Shown here piece after piece: positions 17,735 to 26,118 of a stretch of DNA of 58,604 nucleotides (position 1 is its first letter; each line of letters opens with the position of its first letter). Position numbers and translations under genes: made by a program. Source of the DNA: Pseudomonadota bacterium (lineage in GTDB: Bacteria > Pseudomonadota > Alphaproteobacteria > Rickettsiales > RGZB01); NCBI GenBank assembly GCA_010031735.1, contig RGZB01000009.1, positions 1 to 58,604 on the forward strand, written 5' to 3'. Below the pieces are notes generated by a model that saw only the letters and a list, made by a program, of their open reading frames with translations, did no database searches and was not told the DNA's origin.

Positions 17735-18283
17735 TTAGCGTTTGATCTTAGAGATTTTCGTGCCTTCCAGGCTGACACCGGCCATCAGACCTTGCTGGCC
17801 GAAGATGAAGGCATACGCATCTTCTTTCAGTGCGGTGGTAGAAAGGTTTTTCGCTACACCTTCATTCACCACTACGACCGTCGGGCCAACACCGATTTCC
17901 CAGCCTTTGCTGTCTTTCAGGTATTTCACGGCTTTGTCCGTCATGAGATAGACGACATAGCTATAGGATTGGCCACCCGCTTGCAGACCCCAGGAAGCAG
18001 TGACAGAGTTATAGTAATCATCTACGACACCATCTTTTTGCAGCACACCTTCACCGTAACCACCGCCGAAGATCAAACCTGCCTTCACGATGTTCGGGAA
18101 GATGAGTACGGCTTTTGCCTGACTCGCGACATGCTTCGCAGTCGGATTGGAATTCTCAAGATTAGTGAGGGATTTTTTGGCATCTTTGTCCAGGTCTTTT
18201 GCATCGGCAGCTAAAACCTGACTGCTGATGACTAGTGCAAAAACCATGACGATTACGCTGAAAATCTTTTGTGCATGTACCAT
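17735..18283 (-). CDS. SYLF-domain (YSC84-like) lipid-binding protein, secreted
   Basis: MVHAQKIFSVIVMVFALVISSQVLA signal peptide; VLIFPNIVKAGLIFGGGYGEGVL...DDYYNSVTASWGLQAGGQSYSYVVYLMT. Confidence 0.88.
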   Translation of the reverse strand: MVHAQKIFSVIVMVFALVISSQVLAADAKDLDKDAKKSLTNLENSNPTAKHVASQAKAVLIFPNIVKAGLIFGGGYGEGVLQKDGVVDDYYNSVTASWGLQAGGQSYSYVVYLMTDKAVKYLKDSKGWEIGVGPTVVVVNEGVAKNLSTTALKEDAYAFIFGQQGLMAGVSLEGTKISKIKR

Positions 18284-18512
18284 TGTTCTTCTCCTGTTAT
18301 GTAGGGCGAAGATGTACTGCCTTGCACATAAAGAATATATGCGGCTTTCGTCTTTGCTGCAGCAGGCGTGGATAAATACCATGATATATATCTGTATTTG
18401 CTTAATATTTCCGGCTCTATCGGAATTGAGCCAGACGTGAAGCAGAAAGCAGGCCACGAAGGCTATATCTAGCATGTACTTGCCCGTAACCCCTTACCCC
18501 TTGGAGAATGAT

Positions 18513-18902
18513 ATGTCTACGAATCGTGTGATCCTCACTCTTGCTGCATGTGCCATGATGGCTGCGGCCACGGGTGCAAGCGCTGGGGAACCGTATTGCC
18601 GCGAGTATACACAGAACGTCAAGGTCGGCAGCGGTGTGCATCAGGGTTACGGCACGGCATGCATGCAACCGGATGGTTCATGGAAACTCTACCCGAACGA
18701 TGGGGAGCAAGCAGAACAACCGTCTGTCGTGAACATCATCAATTCAGAACCTGCTCCGGCGCCAACGGTCACGTATATTGTGAGAGACCATTATTACGCT
18801 CCTCCGCGCCCGGTGAACTACATCGTCTTCGGCAACTATCACCACAGCCCGGTGCATAGTTACTGGCACGACGGCTGGTATGGCCATCATCATTATTACT
18901 AG
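18513..18902 (+). CDS. Small secreted protein with His/Tyr-rich C-terminus
   Basis: RBS ttggag upstream; signal peptide; CREYTQNVKVGSGVHQGYGTACMQPDGSWKL followed by a His/Tyr/Pro-rich tail. Confidence 0.65.
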   Translation: MSTNRVILTLAACAMMAAATGASAGEPYCREYTQNVKVGSGVHQGYGTACMQPDGSWKLYPNDGEQAEQPSVVNIINSEPAPAPTVTYIVRDHYYAPPRPVNYIVFGNYHHSPVHSYWHDGWYGHHHYY

Positions 18903-19092
18903 CTGATGCCGCTTCGGGTAACGGCTTAGAAAATGCGTAAGGCGTTTATAGCGTCTCACATTACGCTTCTCCTACCTATGCCGATACCTCCCGTAGCACG
19001 TTTCTCTGTTAGAGGAAGCGCGTGATAGGTACTCGGATCTTTATGCTTTTGCACCTGTCGGCAAGAATGTAGGAGAGGGAGCAAATGGTTCA

Positions 19093-19122
19093 CCTCCGGG
19101 AAAGCATCTGCTTTCCCGGAGG
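19093..19122. repeat. 14-bp perfect inverted repeat CCTCCGGGAAAGCA-TC-TGCTTTCCCGGAGG
   Basis: Read directly; lies just past the 3' end of the hemerythrin-like gene (minus strand). No following T tract. Confidence 0.7.
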
Positions 19123-19135
19123 AAGTAAAAGCAGA

Positions 19136-19777
19136 CTAGGCGTGAGAGTGTTTTCTATTTTCTTTGGGTGCTTTGGATTTGGTTTGGCTGTAGACATGGG
19201 CTTTCCCCGTACCATTGCCACGCGCTTTCTTCGCCTTGCTTTTGCCCTTTCTGGCTGCCTTTGCAGGCGAGTCCACCAGTCTGGTTTTTTTGATCATTCG
19301 GGCTTCATCACTAGGCGGAATGCCGTTCTTCTTTAATTCCGATTTCATGGCCAGCATGCTTTGCCCCAAAGCCTCGAAGTCAACATCCAGGCTGCGTGCT
19401 TTGGGAAGCATTTTACCTTCTTCCTCCTTGATATGGTGGCGGATATTTTCAGCGAGCACGATGAACTTCGCTTCCCAGTGATCATCATTGGCAGGAATAT
19501 TCTCCAATTCCGCGATCAGGAGTTTTGCGACGTGATGCTCCTCATCAGCCTCATTCATGATTTTATTCTCGAGCTCTTTACGAACCGTAAGATAGAAAAT
19601 CTTTTCTTCGATCTCCGCGTGGATCTTGAGTTCATAAATCGCTTGCGCCGCCAGTCTCTTTTTCTCACTTAAAGTACTGGCATTCTCAAACTTATCGAAA
19701 ATGTCCTTCACCTTATCGTGATCGGCTTTCAGAATGTTAATCGCATCGTCCTTCGATGCAGTGAGTGACTCGAACAT
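19136..19777 (-). CDS. Hemerythrin (HHE) domain protein with a Lys-rich C-terminal tail
   Basis: AINILKADHDKVKDIFDKFE...HAEIEEKIFYLTVRKE...DEEHHVAKLLIAEL...IRHHIKEEEGKMLP. Confidence 0.85.
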   Translation of the reverse strand: MFESLTASKDDAINILKADHDKVKDIFDKFENASTLSEKKRLAAQAIYELKIHAEIEEKIFYLTVRKELENKIMNEADEEHHVAKLLIAELENIPANDDHWEAKFIVLAENIRHHIKEEEGKMLPKARSLDVDFEALGQSMLAMKSELKKNGIPPSDEARMIKKTRLVDSPAKAARKGKSKAKKARGNGTGKAHVYSQTKSKAPKENRKHSHA

Positions 19778-19909
19778 AGGATACCTCCATTGATTACAAT
19801 GGATAAATCCCTATAGCAGTTGCGATAATCTAGCCATGTACATGAACAGACGCCTGCATTCATTTTATATAAATGCCGAGATAGATGCTTGGAGGTATAG
19901 CAGGGAGTT

Positions 19910-19954
19910 TGGTGGAGCTAATCGGGATCGAACCGACGACCTCTTGCATGCCAT
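19910..19954. repeat. Left 45-bp direct repeat (attachment-site copy; displaced 3' part of tRNA-Ala)
   Basis: tggtggagctaatcgggatcgaaccgacgacctcttgcatgccat, identical to 30326-30370. Confidence 0.92.
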
Positions 19955-20084
19955 ATAGAAATTCGGCCTATTTGCTGAAATCACCCTAGGTCTCTCTATA
20001 GATATTTATTTATATATTACAGTATATTATACAAAACTTGCTTTTTATTGACATCTCTGGGTAGCTATGCGAAATTCCGCATGT

Positions 20085-20104
20085 TGGTACCTATATGGTA
20101 CCTA
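20085..20104. repeat. Left terminal double motif TGGTACCTATATGGTACCTA
   Basis: 19/20 identical to 30258-30277. Confidence 0.75.
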
Positions 20105-20120
20105 AACTATATGGGTTACT

Positions 20121-21275
20121 ATGCCAAACGTTACAAAACGCCTCGTTGATAGTCTTGAACCACAAGAGAAAGACTATGTTATTTGGGATGATAAAATCAA
20201 AGGATTTGGAATTAAAGTCACTCCCAAAGGCAGAAAAGTTTATATCTTCAAATATCGCAATAAAGCTAACGTGCAGCATAAGCCTGCAATAGGGAAGCAC
20301 GGTAATATTACTTGTGAGCAGGCACGGGAAATAGCACAAAAATGGTCATTCTCAATAAGCCAGGACAATGACCCAATGGTAGAGCGACATAAAGCCAAAG
20401 AATCTCCCAAAATGCAGGAAATATGTGATCGCTTCCTTAAGGAGCATTCGGAAGTAAAAAAGAAACCAACCAGTATTGCAATGGATAATATACTGATTGA
20501 AAAGTTCATTAAACCGAAAATCGGTAATCTTAAAGTTGCTGTTGTAACCAAAAATGATATTGCGGAATTACATAGCAGTATGAAAGATACTCCTATACAA
20601 GCTAATCGGACAGTAGGCCTACTCTCAAAGATATTTAATCTTGCAGAAACATGGGGATTTCGACCAGAATTTTCAAACCCTACCCGTGGCATTCAGAAAT
20701 ACCCAGAAAAGAGCCGGGAGCGCTTCCTTGATACCAAGGAGGTTAATACATTGCTAGATGTATTGGCAAAGGCAGAAAAAAATGAAAGTGAATCTAAGCA
20801 TGTCATTGCTCTATTTAAGCTACTATTATTGACAGGTGCACGCTTACGGGAAATCAAGGATGCAAAATGGGAATGGGTGGATATTAAAAATAAGAAATTA
20901 ATTTTGCCTGATAGCAAAACCGGAAAGCGAGTAATTCAATTATCGGATTCAGCAATAAAGGTACTTAAGAAAATCCCTATAAAGAAAAATAATCCATATC
21001 TCATTGTAGGTGAAGTAGAGGGGCAGCATCTTATTAATGCACGAAAACCTTGGATACGCATATGTAAGGCGGCAAAATTGGAAAATGTAAGAATCCATGA
21101 TTTACGACACACCTATGCAGCTATGTGTATAGAATCGGGGCTCTCACTCTACAGTACAGGAAAGTTATTAGGACATTCACGCGCACGTACTACCGACCGT
21201 TATGCACATCTAGCAGAAGATCCGCTGCGGCTGGCGGCAGAACAAGTAGGAAAGAAATTTAAGGGGATAAAGTGA
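20121..21275 (+). CDS. Tyrosine-type integrase, P4-like (DUF4102-type N-terminus)
   Basis: N-terminus DYVIWDDKIKGFGIKVTPKGRKVYIFKYR; catalytic-region motifs LTGARLREIKDAKWEWVD, HDLRHTYAAMCIESG, GHSRARTTDRYAHL. Confidence 0.92.
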   Translation: MPNVTKRLVDSLEPQEKDYVIWDDKIKGFGIKVTPKGRKVYIFKYRNKANVQHKPAIGKHGNITCEQAREIAQKWSFSISQDNDPMVERHKAKESPKMQEICDRFLKEHSEVKKKPTSIAMDNILIEKFIKPKIGNLKVAVVTKNDIAELHSSMKDTPIQANRTVGLLSKIFNLAETWGFRPEFSNPTRGIQKYPEKSRERFLDTKEVNTLLDVLAKAEKNESESKHVIALFKLLLLTGARLREIKDAKWEWVDIKNKKLILPDSKTGKRVIQLSDSAIKVLKKIPIKKNNPYLIVGEVEGQHLINARKPWIRICKAAKLENVRIHDLRHTYAAMCIESGLSLYSTGKLLGHSRARTTDRYAHLAEDPLRLAAEQVGKKFKGIK

Positions 21276-22120
21276 CAGAGAAATTTTCACCTGTTTTATT
21301 GGAAGTCGTGAATGAAGGCCTAGAATTATACAAAAAAGGGTTTTCTCCATTTGATACCTATAAAGGCATAAGACACAAAATCTTTCAGGTTTTTGAAAAG
21401 GATTTGGGTTCAAAGAAATCGACAGTAATTGCCGATTATGAGAAAGATTTTAACATTATAAAAGACGCAAAATTTATCCATGCCTCTTACTTAGATAATT
21501 TATTATTGTCTCTAAAACTAAAGCGTCATGAACTTCTAACAAAAGAAAAGGTAAATCTCGATATTGTAGATCAATATCTCCGGCCCAAAAAAGGGGAACA
21601 GCAAAATAGTTTCATAGCTATTGTAAAAGCCATTTTAATAAAGAGGCTTCACGATTATGGCTCCAGTTATAATTCCGCTTTTAGACTAGCAACAGACATG
21701 TTGGGAGGAAGTCAGAGAGATGCCGCTGAGCACTATTATCAACTTTCAAAGTTGAATATGTGGAAGTGGGTAATGGAAGAACTCTCACTTATTGATGCCA
21801 TGATTATTATGGTTATTGATAAAGCCAACAAGCCTTGGCGTATAGCCAAAGAAGATTTGGAAAAAGAAAATAGAAATGCCAAAAAAGCTATTCAAGGCGC
21901 ATATACAGCCTATGAGAAGTTTGTCAGCACTACAGGAAAGTATTTCTTTCCAAAAGTTTCAGAGCATATTAAAAAATATGATGATCCTATTATAAAACTT
22001 ATCATTACCTCGGAAGAACTGCCAAAATATAAGTCAGATACTCTTTCTTTTAATGAGATTGAAACAATAAAGATAATGGGCGTGTATTTTCATAAATATC
22101 TTTTGCCCATCAAAATGTAA
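21272..22120 (+). CDS. Hypothetical protein overlapping the integrase stop (GTGA)
   Basis: 282-aa ORF with a GTG start inside the integrase stop; no family recognised. Confidence 0.6.
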   Translation: MTEKFSPVLLEVVNEGLELYKKGFSPFDTYKGIRHKIFQVFEKDLGSKKSTVIADYEKDFNIIKDAKFIHASYLDNLLLSLKLKRHELLTKEKVNLDIVDQYLRPKKGEQQNSFIAIVKAILIKRLHDYGSSYNSAFRLATDMLGGSQRDAAEHYYQLSKLNMWKWVMEELSLIDAMIIMVIDKANKPWRIAKEDLEKENRNAKKAIQGAYTAYEKFVSTTGKYFFPKVSEHIKKYDDPIIKLIITSEELPKYKSDTLSFNEIETIKIMGVYFHKYLLPIKM

Positions 22121-22262
22121 TTTTTACCCTACGCAAACCTCCTGTGCGTAACGTCCAGCCCTTCTGCCTATCGTTATTTCTTTTTTAAGCTGTGCAATCA
22201 TCTCCTTGTACCTATTCAGAGTGTTCTGAGTAGACACTTAAATCTAACAAGGAGACTTATAT

Positions 22263-22469
22263 ATGAAAGAATATCTAACACCTACGGAACTTGCAGAACT
22301 TTGGGGCATCTCGGAGAATACGCTTAGGAAATGGCGATGGGAAGGTAAAGGCCCGCGTTATGTAAAGCTGGGTGAGCGCGTAGTATATCGCCGCAACGAT
22401 ATAGACGCTTATGCCTCTGCTAATATCTATACCTCCACCTCTGATAATGGAGCTGGATATGTCCAATAA
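22263..22469 (+). CDS. AlpA/excisionase-type HTH protein
   Basis: EYLTPTELAELWGISENTLRKWRWEGKGPRYVKLGERVVYRRNDIDAYASA; RBS caaggag. Confidence 0.85.
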   Translation: MKEYLTPTELAELWGISENTLRKWRWEGKGPRYVKLGERVVYRRNDIDAYASANIYTSTSDNGAGYVQ

Positions 22470-22755
22470 GAAACTTGATTTTCATTCAATCAATAATGCT
22501 GCCGTTGCCAACATCTACATTGTGATCGCCCACCTCGGATTACAAGGAAGAACGCAGGGAAATTGGTTTACCGCGCTTAATCCAAAGCGAGACGATAAAA
22601 AACCTGGTTCCTTCGTCATAAACTTAAGGACAGGAAAATGGAAAGATTATGCGCTAGCAGATGCTTACGGTGACTTGATAGCTTTAGTCGCCTACATAAA
22701 GGACTATTCGCAGAAACACGCCGCAGAAGAATTAGCAAGAATTCTGGGAGTATAA
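22459..22755 (+). CDS. Small primase-N-terminus-like protein (CHC2-type fold remnant without visible zinc ligands)
   Basis: WFTALNPKRDDKKPGSFVINLRTGKWKDYALADAYGDLIALVAYIKDYSQKHAAEELARILG resembles the N-terminal domain of phage/plasmid primases; overlaps the AlpA gene end. Confidence 0.6.
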   Translation: MSNKKLDFHSINNAAVANIYIVIAHLGLQGRTQGNWFTALNPKRDDKKPGSFVINLRTGKWKDYALADAYGDLIALVAYIKDYSQKHAAEELARILGV

Positions 22756-22756
22756 T

Positions 22757-24571
22757 ATGGAAAAAACTTCTGTAATAGCGCAACAGCCAATGGTGGGCTG
22801 CACTCTGGAAGAGTATTCTGAGTGTAAAAAGATACCCGCAGAGTTCCTGAAATCTATCCATATATCTGATTCACAAAGACAAGGTGTTGCAAAAGTCAAA
22901 ATGCAATATCTCGCAATAGATAAAACGGTGGTTGCCACGCGGGAAAGAATAAGTCTAAACGGAGAGGATAGATTTAGATGGCAAAAAGGCGACAAACCGT
23001 GCTTGTACGGATTATGGAGACTACCTCAATATACCAGTGATTATATAATCCTGTGTGAAGGAGAAAGTGACTGCCAAACGCTTTGGTATAATGAACTTCC
23101 GGCTATAGGCATACCAGGCGCTACTAATTGGAATGAAGCGCGGGACAACCAGAACCTTGAAAGGTTTAATACGTTATATGTCATTTACGAGCAGGATTCA
23201 GGTGCAGAAGCATTAGTAAAGTGCCTAGAGAGGTCATCACTAAAAAATAAGATTAAACTGGTTTCGTTGGGCGGTCACAAAGACCCTAGCGGCCTTTACA
23301 TATCTTCACCAGAAAACTTCCTACGAACTTTTGAGCAAGCATTAACAGAATCCGTACCTTTTAGGGAGTTTCTAGCCGGAAAGATAAAGAAAGAGGCAGA
23401 AGCAGCCTGGAAGCTATGTGAAAAGCTGGCAACAGCACCTAACATTCTTGATTACTTTGAGATGGAACTGGAAAATCTGGATTTTGTAGGGCAGGTAAAA
23501 GAAGCAAAAATAATCTATCTCGCCCTTATTAGCCGCTTTCTTGACAGGCCAATATCTATTGCGGTGAAAGGGCAAAGTAGCGGTGGCAAATCCTTTCTGG
23601 TTGAGACGGTTTTATCTTTCTTCACGAAAACTGCCTTCTACTCCCTAACTACCATGTCAGAGAAAGCCATGATTTACAGCCAGGAGAATTTTAGCCATAG
23701 ATTTATAGTTATCTATGAGGCCAGCGGCTTAAAAAGCGAAATGGCATCGTATCTCATACGATCATTATTGAGTGAAGGAAAAATCGAATATGAGTTTGTA
23801 GAAAGAACCGTAAAAGGCACTTTCCCTAAAAAGATTTGTAAGGAAGGGCCTACAGGACTGATTGTTACCACAACAGAAATTAAGCTACATCCAGAAAATG
23901 AAACGCGAATGTTCTCTCTTACCATCAATGATACGCCGGAACAGACTAAAAATATCTTTAATGCCATAGCCAGCACTGCGAAAGGCATCAAGAAACAGTG
24001 TAATAGAGAAGCGTGGCAGGCATTGCAGCAATGGTTAGAAACTTGCGAGAATAAGGTTATTGTTCCTTATGCTGATAAGATTGCCGAATTGATGCCTGCG
24101 GCTGCAATCCGACTAAGAAGGGATATAAAGTTATTATTTAACCTTGTGAAAGCCAGTGCAATCCTACATCAGAAAAACAGACAGATTAACAGTAACGGTG
24201 AAATTGAAGCCTCTATTGAAGACTATAAAATCGTCCATGAATTAATATCGGACATTATAGCAGAGCAAATAGAAGCCACGGTATCTAAAACAGTCATCGA
24301 AACAACAGATACAGTTAAAAGAGTGCTTCATACTAAAGGTGAAGAGGAAAGATACGCTACGCTTGCCGAGGTATCAGAAGAACTAAAACTTGATAAGAGT
24401 ACCGTTTCCCGCCGTTTGAAAGTTGCTACGGAAGGCGGCTACATCGAAAGGATAGATAATAATAAGCGTGGTAGTATTGCAAAATATGTTTTAGGCAATG
24501 CAATACCGAAAAGCGAAGCAATCCTGCCTACTCCCGAACAGGTGTTGCAGTGTTGTACGAATAATAAATAA
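22757..24571 (+). CDS. Toprim-ATPase replication protein (primase-helicase-like) with C-terminal wHTH
   Basis: Toprim-like YIILCEGESDCQTLWYNELPAIGIPGATNW and VIYEQDSGAEA; Walker A GQSSGGKSFLV; C-terminal YATLAEVSEELKLDKSTVSRRLKVATEGGYIERI. Confidence 0.75.
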   Translation: MEKTSVIAQQPMVGCTLEEYSECKKIPAEFLKSIHISDSQRQGVAKVKMQYLAIDKTVVATRERISLNGEDRFRWQKGDKPCLYGLWRLPQYTSDYIILCEGESDCQTLWYNELPAIGIPGATNWNEARDNQNLERFNTLYVIYEQDSGAEALVKCLERSSLKNKIKLVSLGGHKDPSGLYISSPENFLRTFEQALTESVPFREFLAGKIKKEAEAAWKLCEKLATAPNILDYFEMELENLDFVGQVKEAKIIYLALISRFLDRPISIAVKGQSSGGKSFLVETVLSFFTKTAFYSLTTMSEKAMIYSQENFSHRFIVIYEASGLKSEMASYLIRSLLSEGKIEYEFVERTVKGTFPKKICKEGPTGLIVTTTEIKLHPENETRMFSLTINDTPEQTKNIFNAIASTAKGIKKQCNREAWQALQQWLETCENKVIVPYADKIAELMPAAAIRLRRDIKLLFNLVKASAILHQKNRQINSNGEIEASIEDYKIVHELISDIIAEQIEATVSKTVIETTDTVKRVLHTKGEEERYATLAEVSEELKLDKSTVSRRLKVATEGGYIERIDNNKRGSIAKYVLGNAIPKSEAILPTPEQVLQCCTNNK

Positions 24572-24700
24572 TATCATTCTGAATTTATTTTTGATGTATC
24601 GAACTATCAGGATATGCCAGGAAATCTGCGGATATTCCTAATCTCTAATTATTGCCATAACATTATTTTTTGTTACTCTTTAAGCAAAGGAGATAACAAT

Positions 24701-25021
24701 ATGAATCAAAAAATAACAGGATTAGCTGCATTAACATCGCTTTTTCCAGCAGCACTTCTGCTTGCAATTCCTCTTCTATTAATGGCAGACGAAAAGAAAG
24801 AAGAAAAGGAACCGGAGAATAAGCCAAAGAGTATGGTGTCAAAAATTCCTGTACCTACAGCACTACCCTCCAAGCCTATTATTCATACCACCCTGCGGCG
24901 TGGTGACTGCTTTCTATGTCCTGATACAGGCATTATGCTACAAGTAAGAGCAAAAGGAAGAAGACGGAAAAGTAAGGTTCCCCCTCTATCGTCTATAAGG
25001 AATGTACTATCTTCCGTGTAA
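24701..25021 (+). CDS. Small hypothetical membrane-associated protein
   Basis: RBS aaaggag upstream of ATG 24701; one hydrophobic segment then a charged tail; 3' end overlaps the convergent gene. Confidence 0.5.
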   Translation: MNQKITGLAALTSLFPAALLLAIPLLLMADEKKEEKEPENKPKSMVSKIPVPTALPSKPIIHTTLRRGDCFLCPDTGIMLQVRAKGRRRKSKVPPLSSIRNVLSSV

Positions 25022-25910
25022 GGTTATCTTGAATTGGCTCTACCAGAACAAACTCAGTCATTATCTTTTCCAGGGCTTTATGATTGTCTAAGGATGAAAT
25101 AATCTTATCAATAGGCTCTATATGTAAAATGCCATAACGAGAGTAATAAATTCCAATTCTTTTAATCTCGATATCTTTAATTAATTTTGGCTTTTTCCTA
25201 TATTTAGATTTTTCTAATATTTCTATTAATTCCATTTCTTTTGAGAAGATATTTGGCTTATTTATTCCGCCAATTTTAGAAAGATAATAATAACCAATTA
25301 ATTGCTTCCAAAAATAACTATTACTTCTTCCATTTTTTACCGTCTTTATTTCTATTAGCGTATCGTCGATAATTAGATCACAATCTGCACACCGTACGGC
25401 TGTTTCCAGAGTATTAAAATCGGGGTTTAAAATAATATACTTATTAGGCTGGAATTTCTTTATATCTACTATTGATATTAGTTTTTCTAATTCTTCTACC
25501 ACTCCGCGCGGAACGCGACCTAAATGTTTAACCACACCACAACGAGTGAACGCTTCTAATTGCGCCAGGGTATAACAGGCCCTGAATAGTTTTTTATCAA
25601 ATTTGCCTTCCTTGAAATATCTTTTGATTTCCTTCTCTGCATCTTCAAAAGCATAACGGTAATGACCGCCAAGATATTGCCCTATTTGCAAATGCCATTT
25701 TGTTTTTGAATGTTTGGAATATTCCCTAAATAAATAGCATCGAAGCAATAAATCAAAAGCGATACCTATTAATGCAAAATGAACTGTAGTAGAGGGAACC
25801 AGGGCAACTTGATTTACAATGGGATTTTTAGGAATGCTAATTAGTTGGGCAATAGTTCTGGATACCTCTTTCTGTTTTATAAATTGCGTAAGAGTAGGTC
25901 TTATCAGCAT
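24993..25910 (-). CDS. Probable PD-(D/E)XK nuclease (RecB-like core)
   Basis: CDLIIDDTLIEIKTVKNGRSNSYFWKQLIGYYYLS matches D...ExK followed by QxxxYY. Confidence 0.65.
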   Translation of the reverse strand: MLIRPTLTQFIKQKEVSRTIAQLISIPKNPIVNQVALVPSTTVHFALIGIAFDLLLRCYLFREYSKHSKTKWHLQIGQYLGGHYRYAFEDAEKEIKRYFKEGKFDKKLFRACYTLAQLEAFTRCGVVKHLGRVPRGVVEELEKLISIVDIKKFQPNKYIILNPDFNTLETAVRCADCDLIIDDTLIEIKTVKNGRSNSYFWKQLIGYYYLSKIGGINKPNIFSKEMELIEILEKSKYRKKPKLIKDIEIKRIGIYYSRYGILHIEPIDKIISSLDNHKALEKIMTEFVLVEPIQDNLTRKIVHSL

Positions 25911-25931
25911 GGAAACCCCAATCCAATAAAG

Positions 25932-25953
25932 GGCAAGGTTATTAAACCTTGCC
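25932..25953. terminator. 9-bp stem hairpin GGCAAGGTT-ATTA-AACCTTGCC (possible terminator or operator)
   Basis: Perfect 9-bp stem with a 4-nt loop; read on the minus strand it is followed by CTTTATT. Confidence 0.4.
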
Positions 25954-25978
25954 TAAAAAGTGATGATTTTTTGGATTT

Positions 25979-26118
25979 GGCTACCTAATGGTAGCCGGGA
26001 GTTTACAAGTCGTCGCTAGACGACCGCGGCAATCTTTGGCCGCGAGGCTTGGACATAATTGCCGCCTCCCGGCCATAAAGGACGGAAAGCGGCATCAAAT
26101 AACGGTTGATGCCAACCG
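25979..26118. ncRNA. Candidate structured RNA / regulatory module (strand undetermined)
   Basis: Stems: GGCTACC/GGTAGCC 25979-25996; GCCGGGAG 25994-26001 with CTCCCGGC 26066-26073; GTCGTC/GACGAC 26009-26024; GCGGCAAT 26026-26033 with ATTGCCGC 26058-26065; GGCATCAA 26091-26098 with TTGATGCC 26106-26113; alternative CGGTTG/CAACCG 26103-26118. Confidence 0.45.

Noticed and set aside
19910-19985. Second tRNA-Ala gene at the left island end
   Set aside because: Only the 3' 45 bp match; the 5' half and anticodon stem partner are missing, so it is an att remnant.
25979-26118. tmRNA, RNase P or 6S RNA as explanation of the structured spacer
   Set aside because: No hallmark conserved segments of these RNAs recognised on either strand; left as an unknown candidate.
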